64,000 nt of DNA from Candidatus Competibacteraceae bacterium (GTDB lineage: Bacteria > Pseudomonadota > Gammaproteobacteria > Competibacterales > Competibacteraceae), in NCBI GenBank assembly GCA_016790045.1, contig JAEUPW010000066.1, positions 1 through 64,000 on the forward strand, in the 5' to 3' direction. Under the pieces are notes generated by a model. That model was not told where the DNA came from. It saw nothing but the letters and a program-made list of their open reading frames with translations, and searched no databases. Made by a program: the position numbers and the translations under genes. Shown piece after piece: positions 43,051 through 52,499 of this stretch; position 1 is the first letter of the stretch; each line of letters begins with the position of its first letter.

Positions 43051-43513
43051 GCCCCTCTCCTCGCCCCGAGGGCCAGCGCGACTTCGCGCGCCCCGGAGCC
43101 ACTCCCGGTAAATTCCCTGACAAGGTCAACCACGCCGCGTTCGGCGCTACCCTTGGCATTGCGGCGGACCATCCGCCTTCAGTGGCCAACCCTGTCCCAC
43201 CCATCCGCTAGGGTTACCCCAAAATTCGCGAATAAAGCCGCTGGCGCGCGACGATAGGCCCTCGCTTGGCAACTCAAGTCAAGCGGGGTGACGCTTCAGG
43301 TCATCATCGCCGCGCGCTTGAGAACGCCCGCGCTGTCGAATCGCTGATGTCGCGCTCCGCGCCAAGCGCAGCGCGACCACTTTCGCTCCCGCTCGAAAGC
43401 TCCCAAAATTTTAGCAACTTTGATGCCACTGAACGTTGCCGGCCCGCTCTCGCTGAAAGCGCGCCGCTCCCGATATTTTGGGCGGCCCGATTTGAGCTGG
43501 AGCGGCCGTGCGG
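43051..43513. other. Intergenic gap between protease and ATPase genes
   Basis: These ~460 bases lie after the protease gene and before the ATPase gene, both on the minus strand. No convincing gene, RNA or terminator was seen. A TTGACC hexamer occurs on the minus strand near the ATPase gene, without a clear -10 box. The ATPase ribosome-binding site lies at its left edge next to 43051. Confidence 0.4.
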
Positions 43514-46033
43514 TCAATGCACGTCAGCTTCTTTGATGGTGAAGTTTTGCAGGTTCTCCTGCCAGATCACGACCACGCTATCGCCGCCCTTGGGAAAATC
43601 GGCCAGCCGATAAGTCTTGCTCAGGCCGCGCAGGTAGTCGCCGCCGAGGGTGGTGACGGTAAAATCGGCGCGGCCCAATTCCACCCCATCCACCAGCGCG
43701 CGCGCCGTGTGCAAACCGTCTCCCAAGCTGTTGGTGTTGAATAATACGCCCCAGCCGTTATCCGTGCCCGCACAGATGGCGCTGGTATCGGGCCGTTCCG
43801 TGCCATAGCTCGCCGGCACCGGCAAACCATCGATTTCCACGCTCACTCGCTTGATCGCCGCAGGCTGACAAGCCCAGCCCGAAAGCACGGTGATGCCGCT
43901 GAGATAAGATTTGGGCTGCGGGTTTTCCAGGTAGCCCCGCAACCCCGCCGCCGCCGGCGACGCGGCCAACGTCGCGGCGTTCTCCGCCGAGGGCCGCGCC
44001 ACGGAACCGGTTCCTGGCGGTGCGGCTATCGGGGTTTGCCCGCTCCGGGTGTCGGCCGAAACGTTTCGGGCGCTGATCACAAAATTTTGCAGGTTTTCTT
44101 GCCAGCTAATCAGCACATTTTGACCGGTGGCCGGAAAATCGGGGATCCGATAAGTGCCGCTCGCGCCGCGCAGGTAGTCGCTGCCCAACGTGGTGACCGT
44201 AAAACTGGCCCGGCCGATTTCCTGGCCGTCGGCCAGCGCTCGCACCGAATGCGCGCCGGGACCGAAACTGTTCATGTTGACCAGCAAGCCAAAACCGTTG
44301 TTGATGTCGCCGCAATCGCTTCGGGTGTCTTCGCGCGACGTGCCGTAACTGGCGCGCAGCAGGGTCTTGCCGTCGATTTCAAGCATGACTTGCCCGACTT
44401 CGGGCGTGGCCTGATTCGCGCCGGGAATACAGGTCCAGCCGGAAATGACGGTGATCCCGCTTTGATAAGACGACGGCTGCGGATTCTCCAAAAAACCTAT
44501 TTTGTTGTTCTCCAGCCATTTGTTCAGGCCGCTGTCGTAACCGGCCTTGAGGCGGCCATAAATGCCGTACGAATCGTTGCAAACGCCGCTGCCCGCCGTC
44601 AGCGTGCCCACCAGATAAGCGTTATCCTTGAAAATGCCGGAGCCGCTGCTGCCCTGCTCGGTAAAGCCTCGGTCGAACAGCATCCGGAAATAACTGCCGC
44701 CGGCATCGGGAAAGCAGATCACCTGATCGCCCGAACCCGTATCGCAACGATAGCCCCGCTGCGCCGCGCCGAAGCTGATTTTTTTCAAATCCCCTTCCGG
44801 GTGGTGGATCCCCGCATAGCTTTCACCTTCCGCGTTCCAGTCCCAACCGGCATAGATGACGCCGGCGGGCGGCTGCTCGTTGAGACGCAGCAGCGTCATG
44901 TCGTTTTGGCTATAGCTCTCCAGCAAACTCGCGCCGCCGGACCGGTACTGGACGTTGGCCGCGAGGGTGCGGCTGTTGCATTCCGAAGACTCGTAAAACC
45001 ATGCGGTTTCAAGCGAAGACGCCTCGGCCGCCGTCGAGATGCAATGCCGGGCGGTCAAAAAAAAAGGGATATTGGAATGGGCTCGATCCGCCAGCAACGT
45101 GCCGCTGCAAAGTCCGGTGCCATCGACGGTGGTAAAAACCATCCGGGCGACCGCCGCGGAAATATCCTCGCCCTTTTGGTTGAGCGTGGAATAGCAGTTG
45201 ACATCCAGATTGCAACTGGCCGCCGCTTGCGGCGCCAAGTTGCTCGACTGTTTGGGGTCGAGCAGCAAGTGAGACACGGCGTGGATTTCCAAATCGAGCC
45301 GGTCGAGATCGGCCGGCGAGGCCAGACGGATCTCCACGATCACCTGATCCCCCTCCAGAGTCGGCGACCAATAAACGTCCGGGTTCTCGCCCGCCCGCGC
45401 GCCGGCATTGCGGCTGGCGTCGAGGATGTGTTGCACGCTCTTGAACTCCACCCGATAGGCGCGACTTTGCGCGGCTTGGCCGGAGAAAAAGCGCAACTCG
45501 CCCGACGCGGGCATGCGCTTGACCCGAACGCCCACGCGCAAAGCCGCCGCGCCCGGCGAGCGGACTTGCACCCGCGTCACCCGCTCGCCGCTCGCCAGCG
45601 CCCGCCATGGCCAAGACCGAGAAGCCGCCTGCGACGGCTCCAAAAAGTCCGCCAACAGGCGGTTGAAACCGATTTTTCGAGGCCCGCCTTGCGAGGGTTT
45701 CGACGCCATTTTCTCGGCCACCGCCGCCGGTGCCGGAAGATCCAGCCGCAGCGGAATAGCGTCCTCGCCCTCTCGAGCGGCGCGCGTTTGCGATGGCGCG
45801 GCGGGGATTTCCTCGACGATTCGCGGCGCTTCGCGCTCGGGCTGATAGCGTTGCGGCCGCACCGGGCGGGCCGGAGCCGCCTGATCGCCGGCGTGGGATT
45901 CCTGATCCGAAAACGCCACATCCGCCGCCCGCGCGGGCGCGTGCGAGCAAATAAGCCCGGCGCTGAGCATGAACACCGCCAGTCGGGCGACAGGCGACCA
46001 AGCCGCGAGCGCGGGGGCGATAGCTGAGGTCAT
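43514..46033 (-). CDS. Secreted trypsin-like serine protease with two repeated C-terminal domains
   Basis: The protein (839 residues) has a long signal peptide (SPVARLAVFMLSAGLICSHA, cut near ARAADV), a ~250-residue pro-region, and a chymotrypsin-fold protease resembling lysyl endopeptidases. The triad is His330 in FLTARHCIST, Asp378 in YSQNDMTLLRL and Ser463 in EQGSSGSGIF; NLDVNCYSTLNQKG begins the domain. Two copies of a beta-rich domain follow (residues ~515-658 and 702-839), sharing LENPQP, SGITV-SGW-C, NNGFG/DNGWG, FTVTTLG-DYLRG and WQENLQNF. The start at 46033 begins the signal peptide. It should act outside the inner membrane. Confidence 0.85.
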   Translation of the reverse strand: MTSAIAPALAAWSPVARLAVFMLSAGLICSHAPARAADVAFSDQESHAGDQAAPARPVRPQRYQPEREAPRIVEEIPAAPSQTRAAREGEDAIPLRLDLPAPAAVAEKMASKPSQGGPRKIGFNRLLADFLEPSQAASRSWPWRALASGERVTRVQVRSPGAAALRVGVRVKRMPASGELRFFSGQAAQSRAYRVEFKSVQHILDASRNAGARAGENPDVYWSPTLEGDQVIVEIRLASPADLDRLDLEIHAVSHLLLDPKQSSNLAPQAAASCNLDVNCYSTLNQKGEDISAAVARMVFTTVDGTGLCSGTLLADRAHSNIPFFLTARHCISTAAEASSLETAWFYESSECNSRTLAANVQYRSGGASLLESYSQNDMTLLRLNEQPPAGVIYAGWDWNAEGESYAGIHHPEGDLKKISFGAAQRGYRCDTGSGDQVICFPDAGGSYFRMLFDRGFTEQGSSGSGIFKDNAYLVGTLTAGSGVCNDSYGIYGRLKAGYDSGLNKWLENNKIGFLENPQPSSYQSGITVISGWTCIPGANQATPEVGQVMLEIDGKTLLRASYGTSREDTRSDCGDINNGFGLLVNMNSFGPGAHSVRALADGQEIGRASFTVTTLGSDYLRGASGTYRIPDFPATGQNVLISWQENLQNFVISARNVSADTRSGQTPIAAPPGTGSVARPSAENAATLAASPAAAGLRGYLENPQPKSYLSGITVLSGWACQPAAIKRVSVEIDGLPVPASYGTERPDTSAICAGTDNGWGVLFNTNSLGDGLHTARALVDGVELGRADFTVTTLGGDYLRGLSKTYRLADFPKGGDSVVVIWQENLQNFTIKEADVH
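43517..43930 (-). repeat. Second copy of the GWxC domain (protease)
   Basis: This 138-residue unit begins LENPQPKSYLSGITVLSGWA and ends WQENLQNFTIKEADVH at the C-terminus of the protease. It has the matching Cys pair (SGWACQ and SAICAGTDNGWG). A Pro/Ala/Ser linker of ~40 residues separates it from copy one. Confidence 0.75.
44060..44491 (-). repeat. First copy of the GWxC domain (protease)
   Basis: This segment encodes a ~144-residue unit that opens with LENPQPSSYQSGITVISGWT and ends near WQENLQNFVISARN. It pairs with the copy at 43517-43930 at about half identity by eye, including two Cys (after SGW and in TRSDCGDINNGFG). The copies have diverged at DNA level, so the duplication is old. Confidence 0.75.
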
Positions 46034-46326
46034 TTCCCGATTCTCTTGAGTGAAATGGAGCAACCGCCATCCTACTACGACTCCCGAAAAAACGCAGGTC
46101 ATGTTGCCAACCTCGGCGACGCGAGAGACCAAAACCGGCCAAATTCGCCCGGCTCCGCTGATCGATCGGCCGCCGCGCGGCTTGGGGCGCGCCCGATTCT
46201 GGACTCGGCCGAGCGCATCGTGTCTAATTCCGGGCGAGCACCGCACGACGCGACCCACTCCGGCATGACGGCTTGGCTGCCGCGCACCCGAACTCGCCGG
46301 ATAAATCCCAGACAACGAAGGCGATC

Positions 46327-46620
46327 ATGTCCCATATCGCTATCCACCGCGCGCATCGACTCAACCCCGAACAAGTCCGCCAAGCGACCGAAGAGTTCAT
46401 CGCGCGATTGGCCGAACGCTACGAAATCACGTATCACTGGCAAGGCGATTCCCTGTATTTCGAGCGCACCGGCATCGGCGGGCAAATCGACCTGGAACCG
46501 GGCGCGATCCGGATCAACGCTCGGCTGGGTTTTCTGTTAGCGCCGCTCAAATCGGTGTTGGAGCAGGAAATTCACCAGCGGTTGGACGAGTTCTTTGACG
46601 CGCCACCCGCAGCGGTTTGA
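46327..46620 (+). CDS. Polyhydroxyalkanoic acid system family protein
   Basis: This 97-residue protein matches small PHA-system (granule-region) proteins: HRLNPEQVRQATEEFIARLA, ITYHWQGDSLYFERTGIGGQ and INARLGFLLAPLKSVLEQEI. Members are found near PHA synthesis genes and are thought to associate with polymer granules, although no phaC or phaB is seen here. The ATG at 46327 gives the conserved N-terminus. It is divergent from the protease gene. Confidence 0.82.
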   Translation: MSHIAIHRAHRLNPEQVRQATEEFIARLAERYEITYHWQGDSLYFERTGIGGQIDLEPGAIRINARLGFLLAPLKSVLEQEIHQRLDEFFDAPPAAV

Positions 46621-46727
46621 GCCGCCTGGGCCGTTGCTCCCGACGCGCGGGCACCCTGACAGCGACGCGCGGATGCGCGCGGACGCCTTCTGCCGCGCGC
46701 CGCCCGCTTCCGCCGCTCAAGGGGCGG

Positions 46728-48383
46728 TCAGCGCAGCTCGCGCCGCAAAATCTTGCCGGCGTTCGATTTGGGCAAGCTGTCCCGAAATTCGATATGGCGG
46801 GGAATTTTGTGCGACGCCAGTTGCTGGCGGCAGCGCGCCAGAATGGCGTCGGCCGACAGCGAGACGCCCGGCTTGCGCACCACGCAGATTTTGACCGCTT
46901 CCCCGGTTTTTTCGTCCGGGATGCCGACGCACGCCACTTCCGACACGCCCTCGCACCCGCCCACCACCTGTTCGATTTCGTTGGGAAACACGGTAAAGCC
47001 CGAAACCTGAATCAGGTCCTTGCGCCGGTCCACGATCCGCACGAAACCCCGTTCGTCCACGGTGGCGACATCGCCGGTCAGCAGCCAGCCATCGCGCAAG
47101 TTGCGGGCGGTTTGCTCGGCCTGCCGCCAGTAACCGCGCATCACTTGCGGTCCGCGAACCCACAGCTCGCCTTGCCCGCCGGGCGCGACTTCCTGGCCGG
47201 CGCTATCGCGCAACTGGATCTCGGTGGACGGCAGCGGCAACCCGACGCTGCCGTTGAACTCCTCGATATCGACGGGATTGAGGCACACCAGCGGCGAGGC
47301 TTCGGTCAAGCCGTAGCCTTCCAGGATCGGCGTGCCCGTGACCGCCCGCCAGCGTTCCGCCACCGCCTGCTGGATCGGCGCGCCGCCGCCGACGGCGAGC
47401 TTGAGCGTTCCAAAATTCAACTTCCTGAATTTGTCGTTGTTCACCAGCGCGCCGTACAAGCTGTTGACGCCGATCAGCGCGGCGAACTTCCAGCGGCGCA
47501 GTTCGGCCACGAACGCGGGCACATCGCGCGGGTTGGCGATCAACACGTTCAGCCCGCCGTAGCGGACCCAGCACAAGCAGTTGACCGTCAGCGAGAACAG
47601 GTGATAGAGCGGCAGCGCGGTGATGGCGATGTCCTCGCCGCCGCGCACCAGCGGCCCGAGGTAAGCGGCGCACTGCTCCATGTTGGCCACGAGGTTGCGA
47701 TGGGTCAGCATCGCGCCCTTGGGCATTCCGGTAATGCCGCCGGTGTATTGCAGGAAAGCCATATCCTGACCGCCGATCTTGACCGGCTGCAAGGAACGGC
47801 CGCTCGCGGCCGCCAGGACGTCCTTGAAAGCGACCGCTTTGGACAAAGTGTAAGCCGGCGCTTTCTTTTTGCTGTGCTTTTCCGCCAGATTGACGACCTT
47901 GGCCTTCCAATAGGACAACAGATCGCCAATTTCGGTAACGATGGCGGTCACAATCGGCGTATTAGAGACCACTTTGGCCAGCAGATGGCCGAAACCAGAC
48001 AGGATCACGATGGCCTTCGCGCCGGAGTCTTGCAGCTGATGCTCCAACTCGCGCGGCGCGCAAAGCGGGTTGACGTTGACGACCACCAGGCCGGCGCGCA
48101 AGATCCCGAACAGCGCCACCGGGTATTGCAGCAGGTTCGGCAGCATGATCGCCACCCGCTCGCCTCGCTCCAAACCCAAGTCCTGTTGCAAATAGATGGC
48201 GAACGCGCGGCTTTTCTGCTCCAGCTCGTGGTAGCTCATGCCCTGGCCCATGCAGTGAAAGGCCTGGCGGCGGCCGAACTGACAGCAACTGCGCTCCAAC
48301 ACCTCCACCAGCGAGCGGTATCGCTCGGGATCGATCTCCGCCGGCACGCCGGACGGATAGCGGGTCAACCACACCTTTTCCAC
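46728..48383 (-). CDS. fadD: Long-chain fatty acid-CoA ligase
   Basis: The enzyme activates fatty acids to acyl-CoA using ATP (EC 6.2.1.3). The N-terminus (VEKVWLTRYPSGVPAEIDPE) is like FadD, and VDERGFVRIVDRRKDLIQVS and GYGLTEASPLVCLNP are the adenylating-enzyme blocks. The P-loop-like motif reads QYTGGITGMPKGAMLTH where FadD normally has YTGGTTG, a Thr-to-Ile change at a phosphate-contacting position. The start is GTG 48383, seven bases after GGAG. The C-terminal Lys needed for adenylation is present in LPKSNAGKILRREL. It runs in the same direction as the iron transporter genes but is separated by 190 bases. Confidence 0.92.
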   Translation of the reverse strand: MEKVWLTRYPSGVPAEIDPERYRSLVEVLERSCCQFGRRQAFHCMGQGMSYHELEQKSRAFAIYLQQDLGLERGERVAIMLPNLLQYPVALFGILRAGLVVVNVNPLCAPRELEHQLQDSGAKAIVILSGFGHLLAKVVSNTPIVTAIVTEIGDLLSYWKAKVVNLAEKHSKKKAPAYTLSKAVAFKDVLAAASGRSLQPVKIGGQDMAFLQYTGGITGMPKGAMLTHRNLVANMEQCAAYLGPLVRGGEDIAITALPLYHLFSLTVNCLCWVRYGGLNVLIANPRDVPAFVAELRRWKFAALIGVNSLYGALVNNDKFRKLNFGTLKLAVGGGAPIQQAVAERWRAVTGTPILEGYGLTEASPLVCLNPVDIEEFNGSVGLPLPSTEIQLRDSAGQEVAPGGQGELWVRGPQVMRGYWRQAEQTARNLRDGWLLTGDVATVDERGFVRIVDRRKDLIQVSGFTVFPNEIEQVVGGCEGVSEVACVGIPDEKTGEAVKICVVRKPGVSLSADAILARCRQQLASHKIPRHIEFRDSLPKSNAGKILRRELR

Positions 48384-48573
48384 GCAAGCACTCCAACCCG
48401 AAATCGTCTGCTTTATTGTTGGTTTTCGATTCGAACGGTCGCCGAACGCCGCTCCCACCTGGAACCGGTTCGGCGGTTCGCCCCCATAAGACCTTCAGGG
48501 CTAGCAATTGTTGCGCCAGACTGATGGTCGGACCGGCGGCCCCGGCAAAGCGCGCGCCGCGACCGGGCGACGT

Positions 48574-49620
48574 TCAGGCGGTTCGGAACATCACCAGATG
48601 GTCGATTTCCAGCCGGATGCCGATCCGCTCGCCCGGCGCGTGGTCGTGATGGCTGGGCGCAAGACACAGCAGCCGCGCGCCGCTGGGCAACTTGAGGGTG
48701 TAGAGAAAGTCCGCGCCGCGAAAAGCCCGCTCGACCACTTCCGCCGTCAGCGGGCTGGCGTCGTCGTGGCTCACGTCGTCCGGGCGCACCAGCACTTCCA
48801 CCGGATCGCCCGGAGCCCCATCGGCCAGCGGCACGCCGTCGATATCCCCCAATTCGGTGCAGACCCGGCTGCCCTCGCCCATCCGCCCGGCCAGCAACAC
48901 GCCCTGGCCGATAAAACCGGCGACGAAGCGATCGGCGGGACGGTGATAGAGATTGTAAGCGCTATCCCACTGCAACAGCCGCCCTCGATGCAACACGCCG
49001 ATTTCGTCGGCGAAAGCGAAGGCTTCGAACTGGTCGTGGCTGACCAGCAAGCCGCCGATGCCCTCGCGCAGCAGGATGGCGCGAATCTCGCGCGCCAAGC
49101 CTTCGCGCAGGGTCACATCCAGGCTGGAAAACGGTTCGTCCAGCAACAGCAGGCGCGGGCGCGGGGCCAAGGCGCGGGCCAGCGCGACCCGCTGTTGCTG
49201 CCCCCCGGAAATCTGGTGCGGATAGCGCTTGGCATAGTCTTCCAGCCCCACCAGCCGCAACAGATCGCGCACCCGGCTTTGCCTTTCCCCGGCCTTCCAA
49301 GCGCGCAGGCCAAACGCGATGTTATCGGCGAGAGTGAGATGCGGGAACAGGGCCAAATCCTGAAACATCATCCCGATCCGCCGCCGCTCCGGCGGCAACG
49401 TTCGGCCGGAATGGCTCAGTTCCAGCCCTTCCAGGCGGATGGAACCCCGCTGGACCGGCTCGAAGCCGGCGATGGCGCGCAACAGCGTGGTCTTGCCGCA
49501 ACCGCTCGGACCGAGCAGACAACCGATGCCGGTCTCCTCCATGCGCAATGACAGATTCTCGATCACCCGGCGGGGCGGATAGGCGATGTCGATCTCGTTC
49601 AATTCAAGGAACGGCGTCAT
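48574..49620 (-). CDS. fbpC: Iron(III) ABC transporter ATP-binding protein
   Basis: This 348-residue ATPase powers ferric iron import. It has Walker A GPSGCGKTT, the Q-loop MMFQDLALFPHLTLADNIAF, signature ISGGQQQRVALARAL, Walker B LLLLDEPFSSLDVTLRE and the H-loop LLVSHDQFEAFAF, followed by a C-terminal TOBE-like regulatory region (VEVLVRPDDVSHDDA). The start overlaps the end of the permease gene by 17 bases. Confidence 0.9.
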   Translation of the reverse strand: MTPFLELNEIDIAYPPRRVIENLSLRMEETGIGCLLGPSGCGKTTLLRAIAGFEPVQRGSIRLEGLELSHSGRTLPPERRRIGMMFQDLALFPHLTLADNIAFGLRAWKAGERQSRVRDLLRLVGLEDYAKRYPHQISGGQQQRVALARALAPRPRLLLLDEPFSSLDVTLREGLAREIRAILLREGIGGLLVSHDQFEAFAFADEIGVLHRGRLLQWDSAYNLYHRPADRFVAGFIGQGVLLAGRMGEGSRVCTELGDIDGVPLADGAPGDPVEVLVRPDDVSHDDASPLTAEVVERAFRGADFLYTLKLPSGARLLCLAPSHHDHAPGERIGIRLEIDHLVMFRTA

Positions 49621-51346
49621 AATCCGTTCTCGTGCGGCCGATGGCGCGGCTGAGCAGAATGACCGGGCCGATTCCGGCCAACACGATGGCCAGCGCGAAA
49701 CTGGCCGAGTCCGCCAGCCGCTCGTCCGAGGCCAGCTCGTAGGTCCGCACCGCCAGCGTGTTGAAGTTGAAAGGTCGCAGAATCAGCGTGGCCGGCAATT
49801 CTTTGAGCACGTCGACGAACACCAGCAACAGCGCGACCCATAAACTGCCGCGCAGCATCGGCAGGTGAATCCGACCCAGCACGCCCCCGGGCGATGAACC
49901 CAGCGCGCGGGCGGCATCGTCCATGCTCGGCCGAATCCGGCTGAGGCCCGCTTCGACGCTTTGCAGCGCCACCGGCAAAAACCGGGCGCAGTAAGCGAAC
50001 AGCACTGCGGCCACGGTGCCGCTCAACAGCAAGCCGGTCGACACGCCGAACCACGCCCGCGCCCAACCGTCCACACCGCGATCGATCGCCGCGAACGGCA
50101 GCAGCACCCCGATGGCGACCACCGTGCCGGGCACCGCGTACCCCAAACCGGCGGCGCGCACCGCCAGCCGCACCAGCGGATGCGGCCGCAGCCGCAGCCC
50201 GTAGCCCAACAAAAGCGCCAGCGCCAAGATCAGCAACGCCGCGCCCGAGGCCAATAACAGACTGTGCGCCAGCAGCGGCCAAAAGCGCCCGTCCATCATC
50301 CGGGGCGCGGTCCGCAGCGCCCAAATCGCCAACTGCGCCGCCGGAATCACAAAACCGAACAGCAGCGGCATCGCACAAGCCACGCTGGCCAGCGCGCCGC
50401 CGCGACCGACCAGCGGTTGCCGGCGCGGCCGAGAATGCCGGTTGCCGGCGTGATGAAAGCGCGCCCGCCGTCGCGACACGCGCTCGAACACCAGCAAGGC
50501 GAACACGAACAGCAACAATTGCGCGGCCAATTGCGCGGCGGCAACCGCGTCGTTCATGCCGTACCAGACCCGGAAAATGCCGGTGGTGAAGGTGCCGACC
50601 CCAAAATACTGCACCGTGCCGTAGTCGGCCAAGGCTTCCATCTGCACCAGCGACACGCCGGCGATCAGCGCCGGCCGGGCCATCGGCAGCGACACGGCGA
50701 CGAAGCGTCGCCACGGTCCCGCCCCAAGGGTGCGGCTCACTTCCGAAACCGCGACCGACTGATCGAGAAACGCCGCGCGGGCCAGCAGATAAACGTAAGG
50801 GTAGAGCACGAGCGCCAACATGATGACCGCGCCGGGCAACGACCGGATTTCGGGAAACCAATAATCCTGACGGCTCCAGTGAAACTGCTCCCGCAGCACG
50901 CTCTGCAAGGGACCGGCATAATCCAGCAGGCCGGTATAGGTGTAGGCGATGATATAAGCCGGCACCGCCATCGGCAGCAGCAGCGCCCACTCGAACCAGC
51001 GCCGGCCGGGAAATTCGTGCAGGCTGACCAACCAGGCGGCGGGCACGCCGATCAGCAGCGTGCCCGCGCCCACGCCGAGCATCAACCACAGGGAATTGAG
51101 CACATAATCCGCCAGCACGGTATCGGCCAGATGCCGCCAGACCGGGCCGGCGGGTTGCAATGCGGTCAGCAAAACCGTCAACACCGGCAGCGCCAGACAA
51201 AATGCGACCCCGATCACGGGCAAAGACCCACGGTCGAGGTGACGCCAGCGCCCGCGCCGCCGCCGGATCGCTTCGCGTTTGGCTGCGGGGGGCATGGCGA
51301 CCGGCGGCCCGGACGCGAGCGCGGTCCGGTCGGGAGAATCGGTCAC
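49604..51346 (-). CDS. fbpB: Iron(III) ABC transporter permease
   Basis: The protein (580 residues) is a fused two-domain permease with about 12 helices, as in FbpB/SfuB-type iron importers. Each half has an EAA-like loop (SEVSRTLGAGPWRRFVAVSL and DDAARALGSSPGGVLGRIHL) that contacts the ATPase. The GTG start at 51346 is without a good ribosome-binding site; an ATG at 51295 is an alternative. It lies 84 bases after fbpA. Confidence 0.88.
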   Translation of the reverse strand: MTDSPDRTALASGPPVAMPPAAKREAIRRRRGRWRHLDRGSLPVIGVAFCLALPVLTVLLTALQPAGPVWRHLADTVLADYVLNSLWLMLGVGAGTLLIGVPAAWLVSLHEFPGRRWFEWALLLPMAVPAYIIAYTYTGLLDYAGPLQSVLREQFHWSRQDYWFPEIRSLPGAVIMLALVLYPYVYLLARAAFLDQSVAVSEVSRTLGAGPWRRFVAVSLPMARPALIAGVSLVQMEALADYGTVQYFGVGTFTTGIFRVWYGMNDAVAAAQLAAQLLLFVFALLVFERVSRRRARFHHAGNRHSRPRRQPLVGRGGALASVACAMPLLFGFVIPAAQLAIWALRTAPRMMDGRFWPLLAHSLLLASGAALLILALALLLGYGLRLRPHPLVRLAVRAAGLGYAVPGTVVAIGVLLPFAAIDRGVDGWARAWFGVSTGLLLSGTVAAVLFAYCARFLPVALQSVEAGLSRIRPSMDDAARALGSSPGGVLGRIHLPMLRGSLWVALLLVFVDVLKELPATLILRPFNFNTLAVRTYELASDERLADSASFALAIVLAGIGPVILLSRAIGRTRTDYDAVP

Positions 51347-51430
51347 GTTCGGTGCGGACGTCGGTTTAGCTCCCTCTCCTGCGCTATCAACAAACGGACC
51401 TCGAACGAACGGTGCGTGCAGCGCCTCGGC

Positions 51431-52465
51431 TTACTTCCAGCCCGCCCGATCCATCAGTCGCACGGCGGCGGGGTTCAGTTCGCCCAATTTGGCGACGTTG
51501 AGGGTATCGGCCTTGAACTCGCCCCACGCCTTGAGGGTGGCGCTGGGCGCGATGGCCGGATTGACGGGATATTCGTTGTTGGTTTCGGCGTACCAGCGCT
51601 GCGCCGCGTCAGACGCCATGAACTCCAGCAATTGGATGGCGTTGGCCCGGTTGCGCGCGTTGGCGGTGACGCCGGCCCCGCTGACGTTGACGTGGACGCC
51701 GGCGGTCTTGGCGCCGGGCCAGAACACCGCGACCTTGGCGGCGGCCTGCTTTTCTGCGTCATCGCCGGAAACGATCATGCCGCCCAGATAATAAGTGTTC
51801 GCCAGGGTCACGTCGCATTCGCCGGCCGCGACCGCCTTGATCTGGTCGCGGTCGCCGCCCTTGGGCGGACGGGCGAAGTTGGCGACCAAGCCCTTGGCCC
51901 ACGCTTCGGTCTTGGCCTCGCCCTGATGGCCGATCATGCCGGCGACCAGCGATTGATTGTAGACGCTGTCGGAGGAACGCACGCACACCTTGCCCTTCCA
52001 TTTCGGGTCGGCCAAATCTTCGTAGGTGGAGAGATCGGCGGGCTTGACCCGATCCTTGGCGTAGATGATCGGCCGGGCGCGCACCGACAGCCCGTACCAG
52101 TAGCCGTCGGGATCGCGGTAGGCGGCGGGGATTCGCGCGGCCAGCGCGTCCGAGTTGACCGCTTGCAGCACGCCCGCCTCGCGCGCGGCGGCCAACCGCC
52201 CGGCGTCGGTGGTCAGCAGCAGGTCGGCGGGGGTGTTGGCCCCTTCGCTCTGCAATCGCTGCAACAGCGCTTCCTCTTTTCCGGTCACCAGATTGACCGT
52301 GACGCCGGCCTGCTTGGAAAAATCATCCAGCAGCGGCTTGATGAGGTCTTCCTTGCGGGCGGAGTAAATGTTGACCTCGCCTTCCGCTTGCGCGGGTGCG
52401 TCCAACAGCACCGAGGCCAGTCCCGCCACCGAGCAAAGAATGAGATGCTTGAACGAATCGGGCAT
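51431..52465 (-). CDS. fbpA: Iron(III) ABC transporter substrate-binding protein
   Basis: The protein (344 residues) is a periplasmic ferric-iron binding protein. A signal peptide (CSVAGLASVLLDAPAQAEGE) is followed by VNIYSARKEDLIKPLLDDF, LLLTTDAGRLAAAREAGVLQ and the adjacent tyrosines in TLANTYYLGGMIV, which usually bind Fe3+. The start at 52465 follows TGGAG. It heads the fbpABC operon and has a promoter with an overlapping Fur box just upstream, so it should be repressed when iron is plentiful. Confidence 0.92.
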   Translation of the reverse strand: MPDSFKHLILCSVAGLASVLLDAPAQAEGEVNIYSARKEDLIKPLLDDFSKQAGVTVNLVTGKEEALLQRLQSEGANTPADLLLTTDAGRLAAAREAGVLQAVNSDALAARIPAAYRDPDGYWYGLSVRARPIIYAKDRVKPADLSTYEDLADPKWKGKVCVRSSDSVYNQSLVAGMIGHQGEAKTEAWAKGLVANFARPPKGGDRDQIKAVAAGECDVTLANTYYLGGMIVSGDDAEKQAAAKVAVFWPGAKTAGVHVNVSGAGVTANARNRANAIQLLEFMASDAAQRWYAETNNEYPVNPAIAPSATLKAWGEFKADTLNVAKLGELNPAAVRLMDRAGWK

Positions 52466-52499
52466 GAACCACTCCAGAGCATTCGAGATTTCCACTCAA

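Noticed and set aside
44036-46027. Long plus-strand open frame (663 codons) opposite the protease gene
   Set aside because: It mirrors the real gene in a GC-rich stretch, is rich in Arg, Gly and Ala, and has no recognisable domain or ribosome-binding site.
46617-48524. Plus-strand open frame (635 codons) opposite fadD
   Set aside because: FadD on the minus strand has all family motifs; the opposite frame has none.
49617-51200. Minus-strand frame (527 codons) in another phase within fbpB
   Set aside because: The in-phase permease has membrane helices and EAA loops; this one is Arg/Gly-rich noise.
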